NCBI RefSeq assembly: GCF_937912035.1
Contig: NZ_CALDPF010000028.1
Location: 62,001 to 126,000, forward strand
DNA length: 64,000 bases
Direction of reading: 5' to 3'
Source: an uncultured Bacteroides sp.
Lineage (GTDB): Bacteria > Bacteroidota > Bacteroidia > Bacteroidales > Bacteroidaceae
A model generated the notes under the pieces. That model was given only the letters and a program-made list of their open reading frames with translations. It did not search any database and was not told where the DNA came from. The position numbers and the translations under genes are program-made. Below are positions 7,691 to 16,547 of the stretch, one piece after another (position 1 is the stretch's first letter; the number at the start of each line of letters is the position of its first letter).

Positions 7691-9922
7691 TTAGTACCAA
7701 GTCTTTTGATTGTCACCCATTATGAATTTCAGGCTTCCACCTTTTATGATATCATTATAGTCTATCCATGGCTTATTGTATTCTTTACCATTCAGAATTA
7801 TACTCTGGATATAGTTGTTGTCTTTACCTGAGTTTTCTTTTTCGATTATGAATGTTCCATTCTTTACCTTCAGTTCTACGTTTTCGAAAAGAGGGTAACC
7901 AAATACAAATTTGCCACCTGCAGGTTCTACCTGATAAAAACCCAGTGATGAAAGTATGTACCATGCAGACATTTGTCCAACATCTTCGTTTCCTGAAAGT
8001 CCATCTGGATTTGTGCTGTACATTGTGTTTAGAACCTCTTTAATGCGCTCTGCAGTCTTCCATGGTTGTTCTAAAAGTGTGTATAAGTATGTTATATGAT
8101 GACTTGGCTCATTCCCGTGGGCATATTGACCTATAAGGCCGCTTATATCTGGAGAAGAAGAATCTCCCATATCACCTTTTGCTATGAACAAGGAGTCAAG
8201 TTTTCCTATGAGCTTATCTTTGCTTCCGAAACATTCTGTAAGTCCTTCTATATCGTGTGGTACAAGCCATGTATATTGCCATGCATTACCTTCACAGTAA
8301 TCATCATCTCTATGTGATGAACTATATGGGCTGAATGGAGTACGCCATGAACCATCCAACATTTTACCTCTCATAAAACCTGTTGAAGGGTCGAAATAGT
8401 TTTTGTATGATTTACTCCTTTTCATGAAGTATTCATAATCTTCCTGTTTACCTAGTTTAAGAGCTGCTTGAGCTACTGACCAGTCGGCCAATGCGTATTC
8501 CATATCGTATGCAATGGACTCCAGCATTTTGTCTGACGGGATAAAGCCATATTCAATTCTGTGTTGCATACCTCTTTCTCCGAGCATGGATGATTCTTTT
8601 AGAGCTTCGTAAGCTAATTCATAGTCAAATCCCTCTATTCCTTTAAGAATGGCATCTGCAACAACAGGAACACCAGGGTTACCTACCATACAGTCTGTTT
8701 CACAACCCATGAGATGCCATACAGGAAGTTTTCCTTGTTGCTTATAGATGGTAATCATTGTGTTTATAATATCACTCATCTTTTCAGGATGAAGAATTGT
8801 CATAAGTGGCTGTGCAGCTCTGTATGTATCCCAAAGTGAGAATGTTGTATAGTTTTTAAATCCTTCTCCCTTGTGCATTTTATTGTCTGCTCCGTAATAG
8901 TCACCGTTTACATCACAGAATTCGGATGGAGCAAACATAGAGTGATATAAAGCTGTATAGAAAATCTTTTTGGCATTATCGTCAGAACATTTATTGATTT
9001 TCACTTTACCAAGTTCCTCGTTCCATGCGTCTTTTGCGTCGGCTATTACTTTATTGAAATCCCAACCACTTAACTCTGTCTGCATATTCAGTTTGGCACC
9101 GTCTTCTGATACAGGTGATAGTGCAACTTTCATGTATATAGGTTTAGAATCATTTTGGGCAAAATTTACTCGCGCAAACATTTTTTCTCCCTTGCTTTCT
9201 TTGGCATCATTTAAGGTTTTCCCGTCTACAATGAATTCTACGCCGTCAAATTTTCTTGAGAACTCTGCATGGAAGAATACTTTCTGGTTGTTAGCCCATC
9301 CTTTTGAATATCTGTATCCGTTGATAGTACTGTCATTTACTATTCTTACAAGTGCTTCGGTTGGTTTATCCCAACATCCACCGTTTACCATATCGAATAC
9401 AATTGAAGGCTTTTCGCCTGAAAGATATGTATATTTATGAAAACCAACTCGTTTTGTTGCTGTAAGTTCTACATCTACATTGTATCTTGATAAATGAGTC
9501 CTGTAATATCCCGGCACTACTGTTTCTTTCGATCTGTCAGAATATGACCATAGACCGGTTTCGTATGAAGAATTGTCTCCACGTGCATAAGTGACTTCAC
9601 CTGTTACAGGCATTACATTGATGTCGTGCAGGTCGCCTATACCAGTACCGCTAAGATGTGTATGAGGAAATCCTATGACTGTAGAGTCTGATACATGATA
9701 TCCCGAAACCCAATCCCAACTTTGAGGGATACTTGTGGGACCCAATTGTATAAAACCGTATGGAACGTTAGCTCCATAGAACACATGCCCATGACCTCCT
9801 GTTCCGATTTTAGGATCTACATAAGCTGTGTAGTCATGTTCCAGCACAGTAGTAGTTTCGTTACTGCATGATGCCAGAATACAAGCCAGCAGTGATACAA
9901 AAGCAATAGATAACTTCTTCAT
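7691..9922 (-). CDS. GH92 family alpha-mannosidase lipoprotein
   Basis: This 743-residue surface or periplasmic glycosidase removes alpha-linked mannose from host or fungal glycans; GH92 enzymes are calcium-dependent exo-acting mannosidases. A lipoprotein signal ends in LASC with lipidated Cys19. Family features are IGTGGHGHVFYGANVPYGF (about residues 39-57), HLSGTGIGDLHD, SLWDTYRAAQPL, HLMGCETDCMVGNPG, GNEPSHHITYLYTL and LSGNEDVGQMSAWYILSSLGFY. The length matches single-module GH92 proteins. The gene stands alone with its own -7 element (9969-9976) and no SusCD partner. Exact linkage specificity is not readable from the sequence. Confidence 0.95.
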   Translation of the reverse strand: MKKLSIAFVSLLACILASCSNETTTVLEHDYTAYVDPKIGTGGHGHVFYGANVPYGFIQLGPTSIPQSWDWVSGYHVSDSTVIGFPHTHLSGTGIGDLHDINVMPVTGEVTYARGDNSSYETGLWSYSDRSKETVVPGYYRTHLSRYNVDVELTATKRVGFHKYTYLSGEKPSIVFDMVNGGCWDKPTEALVRIVNDSTINGYRYSKGWANNQKVFFHAEFSRKFDGVEFIVDGKTLNDAKESKGEKMFARVNFAQNDSKPIYMKVALSPVSEDGAKLNMQTELSGWDFNKVIADAKDAWNEELGKVKINKCSDDNAKKIFYTALYHSMFAPSEFCDVNGDYYGADNKMHKGEGFKNYTTFSLWDTYRAAQPLMTILHPEKMSDIINTMITIYKQQGKLPVWHLMGCETDCMVGNPGVPVVADAILKGIEGFDYELAYEALKESSMLGERGMQHRIEYGFIPSDKMLESIAYDMEYALADWSVAQAALKLGKQEDYEYFMKRSKSYKNYFDPSTGFMRGKMLDGSWRTPFSPYSSSHRDDDYCEGNAWQYTWLVPHDIEGLTECFGSKDKLIGKLDSLFIAKGDMGDSSSPDISGLIGQYAHGNEPSHHITYLYTLLEQPWKTAERIKEVLNTMYSTNPDGLSGNEDVGQMSAWYILSSLGFYQVEPAGGKFVFGYPLFENVELKVKNGTFIIEKENSGKDNNYIQSIILNGKEYNKPWIDYNDIIKGGSLKFIMGDNQKTWY

Positions 9923-9968
9923 AACAAGGTAGTATTAAATTGTTTCTTAATAGGTAATTATATCATTG

Positions 9969-9976
9969 CAAAAATA
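9969..9976 (-). promoter_or_regulatory. -7 promoter element of the GH92 gene
   Basis: The minus-strand TATTTTTG matches TAnnTTTG and is 46 bases upstream of the GH92 start. No exact -33 TTTG is seen. Confidence 0.45.
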
Positions 9977-10046
9977 TAAATTTATTTTAAACTATGGTTT
10001 ATTATTCTTAAGATTTACCTTTAAGGAAAATAGAGTGGCGTATTTT

Positions 10047-11561
10047 TCATCTGTTTTTTCTTATTCTTTCTGCCTTTTCTGTTATATAATCAGGGTAACC
10101 GTATAGCTTTAATATTTTTATGGCATTACCTTCATTAGCTACACCTCTTTTGATCTTGTAGTCGAAAGCCAGTGTTTCATTCTTAATGTCCTCGCAGAAA
10201 TGATAAAGTTCGTACTCATTTTCAAGGAGTGATGTAAGTTCGTTGTCGTGTGTTGATGCCAGTATTATGTTGTTATGTATTGCCAGTTCTTTTAGTACAG
10301 CTGCATTTATGGAAATTCGTTCTGCAGTATTTGTTCCTTTAAACAGTTCGTCGAACACCAGAAGATGATTGCCTGATATAGCACGGTCGAATACCTTTTT
10401 CACATTTTCTGTTTCTGTGAGGAAATAACTTTTCCCTTTCTCTAAGTCATCTTCGGTATCTATTACTGAGAGGATATGCCTGCCGGTATCAATTCTGAAT
10501 TCATTCGCAAAGCAGGTGTTAAGTGTTTTGCCAGTTATTGTATTTATTGCAATGGTACGTATGAAACTGGTCTTTCCCGACATATTGGAGCCTGTAATGA
10601 GTACTGATTTCGTGGATATTGATATGTCGTTTGGAATACAGTTGTCTATCAGCGGATGATAAACGGATTTAGCCGACAGCTTTTCATTATTTCCAGGTTT
10701 TGTGGGAGGGCAATAATAAGGAAGCTCTTCGCGAAGAAAAGACAAAGAACAAATTACATCCAGAAATCCGATGAAACGAAAAACGCTGTCGATATCTTTA
10801 CGTTTGCTATCAATCAGACGGAATGAGTTTATAACATTTATTGTGGTATGAAGAAAGAATATATCCAGCAATTCTGTAAACATAAATAAAGGCATTGCTG
10901 CGTTACTGTCCATATTAATACTTATACGGAATAAGCGCAGTTTCTTGACCAGCTCTTTTAGGTTGTTGATATACTGGTGGATATTTCTGTTCGTATCGGC
11001 AAATATACTGATTTCTGCAACCTCTTTTGCAGTTTGTAAAAGTCTGTACAGTTGTGGTATGGAAAAATAGTATAATGAGAGCTGACTTTTCTGTTTCAGA
11101 TGCAGATAGCTGTTTGCGATATATGATGCAAGAAGCAGTATAAGAAACTGTCCCGGAATGTTGCTTATAAAGGTGCATAGCAGGAAAACCGACGGTAGCC
11201 ACCGGCAGATGTTGATTGCGTGGATGTAGCATTGTGAGTAGTCTGTATGTTTTCCGTGTAGTAACTCTGTTATTGTGTAAGCATCAGGTTTATTAAGTTT
11301 CCCTAGTAGTCCTACAAGCCGCTTCCTTAATGAAATGTTATCATGTAGTTCCTTTATCAGAGATTCGTTATCCTTGATTTGTGAAATTTCATCTTTGCAT
11401 ACAATGTGATATAAATATTGTCTGCCTATACATGAGGATGTAAAGTCTATCTTTTCGCACAGACTGTCGATGTTCAGTTCGTGACGTACATTTTCGGGCA
11501 GTCCTTTTTCTCCGAAAGTCATGTTGCGGTACGTATCGTATGCTTTGATGTCATTATCCAT
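10047..11561 (-). CDS. MutS-like ATPase with membrane segments
   Basis: The 504-residue protein has a MutS domain V ATPase at the C-terminus: Walker A GSNMSGKT at 324-331, the Walker B/dimer region LVFDELFKGTNTAERI, and ASTHDNEL. It lacks the N-terminal mismatch-binding domain of true MutS, including its Phe-x-Glu motif. A strongly hydrophobic stretch at about 121-151 (WLPSVFLLCTF... to ...LASYIANSYL) reads as one or two membrane helices. Similar short membrane-linked MutS-family proteins occur widely in Bacteroidetes without known function. I therefore expect an ATP-driven role other than classical mismatch repair. It is transcribed alone, divergent from the epimerase operon. Confidence 0.85.
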   Translation of the reverse strand: MDNDIKAYDTYRNMTFGEKGLPENVRHELNIDSLCEKIDFTSSCIGRQYLYHIVCKDEISQIKDNESLIKELHDNISLRKRLVGLLGKLNKPDAYTITELLHGKHTDYSQCYIHAINICRWLPSVFLLCTFISNIPGQFLILLLASYIANSYLHLKQKSQLSLYYFSIPQLYRLLQTAKEVAEISIFADTNRNIHQYINNLKELVKKLRLFRISINMDSNAAMPLFMFTELLDIFFLHTTINVINSFRLIDSKRKDIDSVFRFIGFLDVICSLSFLREELPYYCPPTKPGNNEKLSAKSVYHPLIDNCIPNDISISTKSVLITGSNMSGKTSFIRTIAINTITGKTLNTCFANEFRIDTGRHILSVIDTEDDLEKGKSYFLTETENVKKVFDRAISGNHLLVFDELFKGTNTAERISINAAVLKELAIHNNIILASTHDNELTSLLENEYELYHFCEDIKNETLAFDYKIKRGVANEGNAIKILKLYGYPDYITEKAERIRKNR

Positions 11562-11583
11562 AGTCGGCAGAATATTATATACG

Positions 11584-11591
11584 CAAATATA
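11584..11591 (-). promoter_or_regulatory. -7 promoter element of the MutS-like gene
   Basis: The minus-strand TATATTTG matches TAnnTTTG, 22 bases upstream of the start codon at 11561. Confidence 0.5.
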
Positions 11592-11723
11592 CTTACAAAA
11601 ACTAAAAGATGCAATTTATTACTGTTGATGTAAACAATAGTAAAGTTCGATTGTTTTGTTATAGATAGGAAACATTATCTTTAGATGAGATAGCCTGCAC
11701 CTCGGAAACAAAAGCCTGAAAAC

Positions 11724-11754
11724 TTTGTGCTTCACTCGGTTTGCACTATCTTTG
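11724..11754 (+). promoter_or_regulatory. Complete Bacteroidetes promoter of the epimerase-PAP2-dusB operon
   Basis: TTTG at 11724-11727, a 19-base spacer and TATCTTTG at 11747-11754 match both the -33 and -7 consensus elements. Transcription should start near 11760, leaving a leader of only about 15-20 bases before the ATG at 11777. The element also rules out the upstream in-frame ATG at 11741 as the translation start. Confidence 0.8.
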
Positions 11755-11776
11755 TGCCTTTATAATACGGAAAGTT

Positions 11777-12787
11777 ATGAATAACAAAATATTAGTAACA
11801 GGAGCCAGCGGATTTATTGGCAGTTTTTTGGTTGAGGGTGGCCTTGCCGAAGGAATGCAGGTATGGGCCGGAGTGCGCAAAAGCAGTAGCAGAAAGTATT
11901 TACAGGACGAACGGATACGTTTTGCTGAACTGGATTTTACAGATTCTGACAAACTGGCGTCGCAGTTGCTCAAGCATAAGGAAGAACACGGTGGATGGGA
12001 CTATATCATTCATTGTGCCGGTGTCACCAAATGTCTGGACAAGGCTGGTTTCGAGATAGGTAACTATTGGGCTACACGTCATTTCATCGAGACACTTGTT
12101 AAGCTTGATATGACTCCTAAGAATTTTATTTTTATAAGTTCACTCAGTATTTTCGGACCTATACGCGAGAAAGATTATTCGTCTATATGCGAGACGGATA
12201 AGCCTGTTCCGAACACGGCTTACGGAGTGAGTAAGCTCAAGACAGAGGAGTATCTTCATGGTCTGAAGGATTTTCCATACGTAATATTCCGTCCTACGGG
12301 AGTATATGGCCCGCGCGAGAGGGATTACTTCCTGATGATAAAGTCGATATGCAATCATGTTGATTTCGTTGCAGGATATAAGAGACAGGATATTACTTTT
12401 ATATATGTAATGGATTTGGTTCAGGCTGTTTATCTGGCAATAAAGAAGGACGTAAAATACCGCTCGTATTTTGTTAGCGACGGCGAGGTGTATAACAGTC
12501 GGACATTTTCCGATCTTATACGTAAGGAACTGGGAAATCCGTGGATGATAAGATTTGTATGTCCGTTATTCCTGCTCAAAGCTATTTCGTATGTGGCTGA
12601 GTTCTTTTCACATTTCACTCACAAGCCGAGTACCCTGAATAGAGATAAATATAATATAATGAAGCAGCGCAACTGGAGGTGTGATATTAGCCCGCTCATA
12701 GAAGAATTGGGATATAAACCCGAATATAAACTGGAGCGTGGTGTAAAGGAAATAATTAGCTGGTATAAAAAAGAAGGATGGATATAA
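11777..12787 (+). CDS. Extended SDR: NAD-dependent epimerase/dehydratase
   Basis: The 336-residue Rossmann protein has the nucleotide-binding motif GASGFIG (residues 9-15) and the catalytic pair Tyr149/Lys153 in AYGVSKLKTEEYL, with Ser121/Ser122 nearby. These are the standard features of extended short-chain dehydrogenases acting on nucleotide sugars, steroids or lipids. The start at 11777 is set by the promoter at 11724-11754. It overlaps the PAP2 gene by 10 bases, so a linked function in lipid or isoprenoid metabolism is plausible. Ceramide- and 3-ketosphinganine-type reductases of Bacteroidetes and alphaproteobacteria belong to related SDR groups, but I cannot assign a substrate. Confidence 0.85.
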   Translation: MNNKILVTGASGFIGSFLVEGGLAEGMQVWAGVRKSSSRKYLQDERIRFAELDFTDSDKLASQLLKHKEEHGGWDYIIHCAGVTKCLDKAGFEIGNYWATRHFIETLVKLDMTPKNFIFISSLSIFGPIREKDYSSICETDKPVPNTAYGVSKLKTEEYLHGLKDFPYVIFRPTGVYGPRERDYFLMIKSICNHVDFVAGYKRQDITFIYVMDLVQAVYLAIKKDVKYRSYFVSDGEVYNSRTFSDLIRKELGNPWMIRFVCPLFLLKAISYVAEFFSHFTHKPSTLNRDKYNIMKQRNWRCDISPLIEELGYKPEYKLERGVKEIISWYKKEGWI

Positions 12788-13749
12788 ACTTAAAATTGTT
12801 GGAGAGGGTAGAGAGTGGTAAGGGACTTTTTGCCGTAGAGAGTATAAGCTTTATTTACAATGCCCTGACTTCAATCCTCATATTGATTTTGTATCCTCGC
12901 ATGGACCATCCCGGCATTATGCTTCTGGAACGTCTGGGGATAGTGGCCCTCACGTTTGCCCTGATGTATCTTTATAGGGCATACCCGTGCAGGCTTACGG
13001 CTTTTGTACGTATGGTGGTACAGATGTCGCTGTTGGCATACTGGTATCCTGACACGTACGAATTCAACCGTGTGTTCGACAATCTTGACCATATATTTGC
13101 GGCCATGGAGCAGTCTTTGTTCGAGTGTCAGCCATCGGTAGAGTTTAGTAAGCATTTTCCTTCGATATGGTTCAGCGAACCGCTTAATATGGGATATTTT
13201 TTTTATTATCCCATGATGTTGATATTGGTGGTATATTATTTTGTAAATCATTATATGAAGTTCGAGAAAGTATGTTTCGTGCTAGTAACTTCGTTTTTCA
13301 TATATTATTTGTTCTATCTGCTTGTACCTGTGGCAGGTCCACAGTTCTATTTTCCTGCAATAGGAATGGACAGAGTAAACGCTTGCGAGTTTCTGCAGCT
13401 TGGCGACTATTTCAATTATAATGTCCTGCTGTTCCCGGCTCCAGGTTATGACCATGGTTTTTTCTATAATCTGGTTGAGGCCTCGCAGGAGATAGGCGAG
13501 CGACCTACTGCTGCATTTCCAAGTTCGCATGTTGCCATATCCACTATAGTAATGATAATGTCGTCTAAGGTAAGCAGGAAACTTACATATTTTCTGTTGC
13601 CGTTTTATATGCTGTTATGTCTTGCTACCGTATATATTCAGGCTCATTATCTGATAGACTCTATTGTAGGATTCATATCTGCGTTTTTCGTTTATCGTAT
13701 AGTTGTAACGATGTACGACAAATGGTTTATTACACCCACTTTCAAATGA
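12778..13749 (+). CDS. PAP2-superfamily membrane phosphatase/transferase
   Basis: The 323-residue integral membrane protein has about six helices. The PAP2 signature is split as expected: ERPTAAFPSSHVAIS (about residues 242-256), with the PSSH motif, and AHYLIDSIVGF near the C-terminus, with the HxxxD motif. The family includes lipid phosphate phosphatases and the AUR1-type inositol phosphoceramide synthases. A large part of the N-terminal half is not part of the PAP2 core. It overlaps the epimerase start-to-stop and precedes dusB by 16 bases. A role in membrane or sphingolipid head-group chemistry is an inference from the family and the neighbour. Confidence 0.85.
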   Translation: MDINLKLLERVESGKGLFAVESISFIYNALTSILILILYPRMDHPGIMLLERLGIVALTFALMYLYRAYPCRLTAFVRMVVQMSLLAYWYPDTYEFNRVFDNLDHIFAAMEQSLFECQPSVEFSKHFPSIWFSEPLNMGYFFYYPMMLILVVYYFVNHYMKFEKVCFVLVTSFFIYYLFYLLVPVAGPQFYFPAIGMDRVNACEFLQLGDYFNYNVLLFPAPGYDHGFFYNLVEASQEIGERPTAAFPSSHVAISTIVMIMSSKVSRKLTYFLLPFYMLLCLATVYIQAHYLIDSIVGFISAFFVYRIVVTMYDKWFITPTFK

Positions 13750-13765
13750 TTAATAAAACTATTTT

Positions 13766-14749
13766 ATGAAGATTAGAAATATAGATTTAGGAGAACAGCC
13801 CGTACTTCTTGCCCCGATGGAAGATGTTACCGATCCGGCATTCCGACTTCTCTGTAAGGAGTTTGGGGCCGATATGGTATATACCGAGTTTGTGTCGAGT
13901 GACGCTCTGATACGTTCGGTTGGTAAAACCATGCTTAAGCTTAACATAAGCGAAAAGGAACGTCCCGTAGCTATTCAGATTTACGGGAAGGACACAGAAA
14001 CCATGGTTGAGGCCGCAAAAATAGTGGAACAGGCTAATCCTGATATTCTGGATTTGAACTTCGGATGCCCCGTCAAGCGTGTAGCCGGAAAGGGGGCAGG
14101 TTCGGGTATGTTGCAGAATGTTCCTAAGATGCTCGAGATAACTAAGGCTGTGGTAGATGCTGTTAAGATACCTGTTACGGTGAAAACCCGTTTGGGATGG
14201 GATTCAGAGCATAAGATAATAGTGGAGCTTGCAGAGCAGTTGCAGGACTGCGGTATAGAAGCCTTGACAATACATGGACGTACACGCGCCCAGATGTATA
14301 CGGGTGAGGCCGACTGGACCCTGATAGGCGAGGTGAAGAACAATCCGCGCATGCATATTCCTATTATAGGTAATGGTGATGTCACTACTCCGCAGCGCGC
14401 AAAGGAATGTTTCGATAAATATGGTGTGGATGCCATTATGATTGGACGTGCCAGCTTCGGTCGTCCATGGGTGTTCAAGGAAGTGAAACACTATCTTCAG
14501 ACAGGTGAGGAGCTGACCGGACTTGACTTCGGATGGAAGATGAATGTTCTTCGTCGTGAGGTGCAGGACAGTGTAAACCTGCTTGACGAGCGTCGCGGTA
14601 TTCTGCATGTACGTCGTCATCTTGCCGCGTCACCTTTGTTCAAGGGAATTCCTAATTTCAAGGAAACGCGTATTGCTATGCTCAGGGCAGAGACATTGGA
14701 TGAACTGAATTCTATTCTTGATCATATTGAAGAGACTTTTGCCTATTGA
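13766..14749 (+). CDS. dusB: tRNA-dihydrouridine synthase (DusB type)
   Basis: This FMN-dependent enzyme reduces uridines in the tRNA D-loop. The 327-residue protein shows LAPMEDVTDPAFR (residues 15-27), the catalytic Cys101 in NFGCPVKRVAGKGAGSGML, TVKTRLGWD, IHGRTRAQMYTGEADW and IGNGDVTTP. All are standard in the Dus barrel. It is the last gene of the epimerase-PAP2 operon (16 bases after PAP2). Membership of the DusB subgroup rests on overall similarity to bacterial DusB; other Dus subgroups are not excluded. Confidence 0.93.
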   Translation: MKIRNIDLGEQPVLLAPMEDVTDPAFRLLCKEFGADMVYTEFVSSDALIRSVGKTMLKLNISEKERPVAIQIYGKDTETMVEAAKIVEQANPDILDLNFGCPVKRVAGKGAGSGMLQNVPKMLEITKAVVDAVKIPVTVKTRLGWDSEHKIIVELAEQLQDCGIEALTIHGRTRAQMYTGEADWTLIGEVKNNPRMHIPIIGNGDVTTPQRAKECFDKYGVDAIMIGRASFGRPWVFKEVKHYLQTGEELTGLDFGWKMNVLRREVQDSVNLLDERRGILHVRRHLAASPLFKGIPNFKETRIAMLRAETLDELNSILDHIEETFAY

Positions 14750-14765
14750 TTTATAGATTTTTCAT

Positions 14766-14853
14766 TGCCGACTATAGTGGGCATAGCTGCTGACTGTAGT
14801 GGGCAATACTGTTGACTACAGTCGGTAGCACTGCTGACTATAGTCGGCATCAG
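14766..14853. repeat. Four tandem 22-bp quasi-palindromic units after dusB
   Basis: Units begin at 14766, 14788, 14810 and 14832 with an exact 22-bp period. Each contains a centred near-palindrome of the form GCYGACTRYAGTSGGC; the last copy, GCTGACTATAGTCGGC, is almost perfect. Copies differ at several bases, often by paired changes on both arms. There are no spacers, so this is not CRISPR. It could form stacked hairpins in RNA or bind a dimeric protein. Confidence 0.85.
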
Positions 14854-14968
14854 AAAACAATATGCTTTAAGTATGTTATTATTTTTGATATAGTGGTATG
14901 ACATATGTAAAAATATCCGTCATGCCTTTGTTTTTACATGTAAATATGGAAGTAATGATTATTTTGAG

Positions 14969-14976
14969 TAATTTTG
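14969..14976 (+). promoter_or_regulatory. -7 promoter element of the U32 gene
   Basis: TAATTTTG matches TAnnTTTG, 25 bases before the ATG at 15001. Confidence 0.55.
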
Positions 14977-15000
14977 CAGCCATAACTCAATGAAAGATAA

Positions 15001-16263
15001 ATGAATTATTCAATTAAAGATTTCGAGATAATGGCGCCTGTAGGCTCGCGCGAGTCATTGGCAGCAGCCATTAATGCCGGAGCTGATTCTATCTATTTCG
15101 GTATTGAAAGCCTTAACATGCGTGCCCGTTCGGCAAGCACGTTCACTATTGACGATTTGCGTGAGATTGCAGCTCTCTGCGATGAGCATGGAGTGAAAAG
15201 CTACCTCACCATAAATACTATAATTTATGACGAGGACATAGAGCTGATGCGCAAGATCGTGGATGCAGCAAAGGAAGCCGGTATCAGTGCAGTGATTGCA
15301 GCCGATGTATCTGTCATGGCATACTGTAATCAGGTAGGTCAGGAAGTTCATCTCTCTACTCAGCTCAATATCAGTAACGCTGAGGCTCTGAAGTTCTATT
15401 CACGTTTTGCTGATGTAGTGGTATTGGCACGAGAACTTAACTTGAAGCAGGTACGTAAGATATACGATGCTATTCAGGAGGAGAACATAACAGGTCCGAT
15501 GGGTGAGAAAGTCAGAATAGAGATGTTCTGTCACGGAGCTTTGTGTATGGCTGTATCCGGCAAATGCTATCTTAGCCTTAACGAACTGAATGCTTCTGCC
15601 AATCGTGGAGCATGCATGCAGGTGTGCCGCCGTTCTTATATAGTAAAGGACAAGGAAAGCGATATAGAACTGGAAGTTGACAATCAGTATATCATGTCTC
15701 CTAAAGACCTGAAGACCATACATTTCATGGACGAGATGATAGAAGCCGGAGTACGTGTGTTCAAGATAGAAGGACGTGCACGCGGACCTGAGTATGTGCG
15801 TACTGTAGTGGAATGCTATAAGGAGGCTATCCAGTCATATCTTGACGGTACATTTACCGAAGAAAAGAAAGCTGATTGGGATACACGTCTCAAGACAGTG
15901 TTCAACCGTGGTTTCTGGAACGGATACTATCTTGGACAGCGTCTTGGCGAGTGGAGCAAGAACTATGGTTCTGAGGCTACAGAAAGAAAGGTATATGCTG
16001 GACGCGGTATAAAATACTTCTCAAATATCGGTGTTGCTGAGTTCCTCATCGAAGCTACAGAAATAAAGGTTGGCGACAAGCTGCTTATCACCGGTCCTAC
16101 TACCGGAGCAATGTATGTTAATCTCGAAGAGGCACGTGTAGCTCTCAAACCGGTAGATGTAGTGAAGAAAGGTGTTCACGTATCGTTCAAGGTTCCTGAC
16201 AGAATCCGTCCTAGCGACAAACTTTACCGTATAGTTCCTGCTGAGGAATTGAAGAAGAAATAA
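15001..16263 (+). CDS. Peptidase U32 family protein, probable tRNA uridine hydroxylation factor
   Basis: The 420-residue protein opens with FEIMAPVGSRESLAAAINAGADSIYFG and has the U32 signature cysteines Cys177, Cys182 and Cys189 (CHGALCMAVSGKC) plus Cys205 and Cys209 (ACMQVC). The IEGRARGPEYV block and a C-terminal beta domain (about 340-415) follow. Family members once called peptidases include TrhP (YegQ/YrrO) and RlhA, which use prephenate to hydroxylate uridine in tRNA or cytidine in 23S rRNA. The length (420, close to YrrO) fits the TrhP side. It sits next to dusB, another tRNA uridine modifier. Protease activity is not supported by the sequence. Confidence 0.85.
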   Translation: MNYSIKDFEIMAPVGSRESLAAAINAGADSIYFGIESLNMRARSASTFTIDDLREIAALCDEHGVKSYLTINTIIYDEDIELMRKIVDAAKEAGISAVIAADVSVMAYCNQVGQEVHLSTQLNISNAEALKFYSRFADVVVLARELNLKQVRKIYDAIQEENITGPMGEKVRIEMFCHGALCMAVSGKCYLSLNELNASANRGACMQVCRRSYIVKDKESDIELEVDNQYIMSPKDLKTIHFMDEMIEAGVRVFKIEGRARGPEYVRTVVECYKEAIQSYLDGTFTEEKKADWDTRLKTVFNRGFWNGYYLGQRLGEWSKNYGSEATERKVYAGRGIKYFSNIGVAEFLIEATEIKVGDKLLITGPTTGAMYVNLEEARVALKPVDVVKKGVHVSFKVPDRIRPSDKLYRIVPAEELKKK

Positions 16264-16290
16264 AAAGACGTTTATACGTTTTCCACATAT

Positions 16291-16346
16291 AATTAACACC
16301 CATGTTGATAACTATATTGATGTAGTAATCGACATGGGTGTTAATT
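16291..16346 (+). terminator. Large hairpin after the U32 gene
   Basis: Arms at 16291-16309 and 16328-16346 pair over 19 bp with one mismatch, around an 18-base loop. Only a short T-run follows (TTTG), so it is a weak terminator or an mRNA 3'-end stabiliser. It begins the spacer that also holds a 21-bp periodic region. Confidence 0.6.
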
Positions 16347-16347
16347 T

Positions 16348-16470
16348 GTTGATATACATAGGTGTTGTTAGCTGTTCACAGGGTGTTGAAAACGTTTTGC
16401 AAACATGTTTAAAAGCGTTTACAAACTTGTTGAAAACCTTTTATGGCTGTTGAAAAGATTGTTCCTTGCA
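16348..16470. repeat. Degenerate repeats of about 21 bp upstream of the TonB receptor gene
   Basis: A GTTG/GTTT anchor recurs at 16364, 16385, 16407, 16429 and 16449, with steps of 21, 22, 22 and 20 bp. The units also share AAAAC/AAAAG and a central GTTTT/CGTTT block. Copies are weakly conserved. The pattern resembles the 21-22 bp arrays at 14766-14853 and 25208-25291 in period but not in sequence. Confidence 0.5.
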
Positions 16471-16506
16471 TCGTATTGATACTATTGGTTTGTATAATAT
16501 CTTTTG

Positions 16507-16514
16507 TATCTTTG
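16507..16514 (+). promoter_or_regulatory. -7 promoter element of the TonB receptor gene
   Basis: TATCTTTG fits TAnnTTTG exactly, 34 bases upstream of the start codon. A TTTG at 16489-16492 is only 14 bases away, shorter than usual. Confidence 0.6.
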
Positions 16515-16547
16515 CCCCGCATTTTTAATCAATTTAATTATTAACCA

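Noticed and set aside
14766..14853. CRISPR array
   Set aside because: The 22-bp units are directly adjacent without spacers and there are no cas genes in the window.
16264..16547. Cobalamin riboswitch upstream of the BtuB-like receptor
   Set aside because: I looked for the conserved GCCACTG-type core and found none; the spacer holds a hairpin and degenerate 21-bp units instead.
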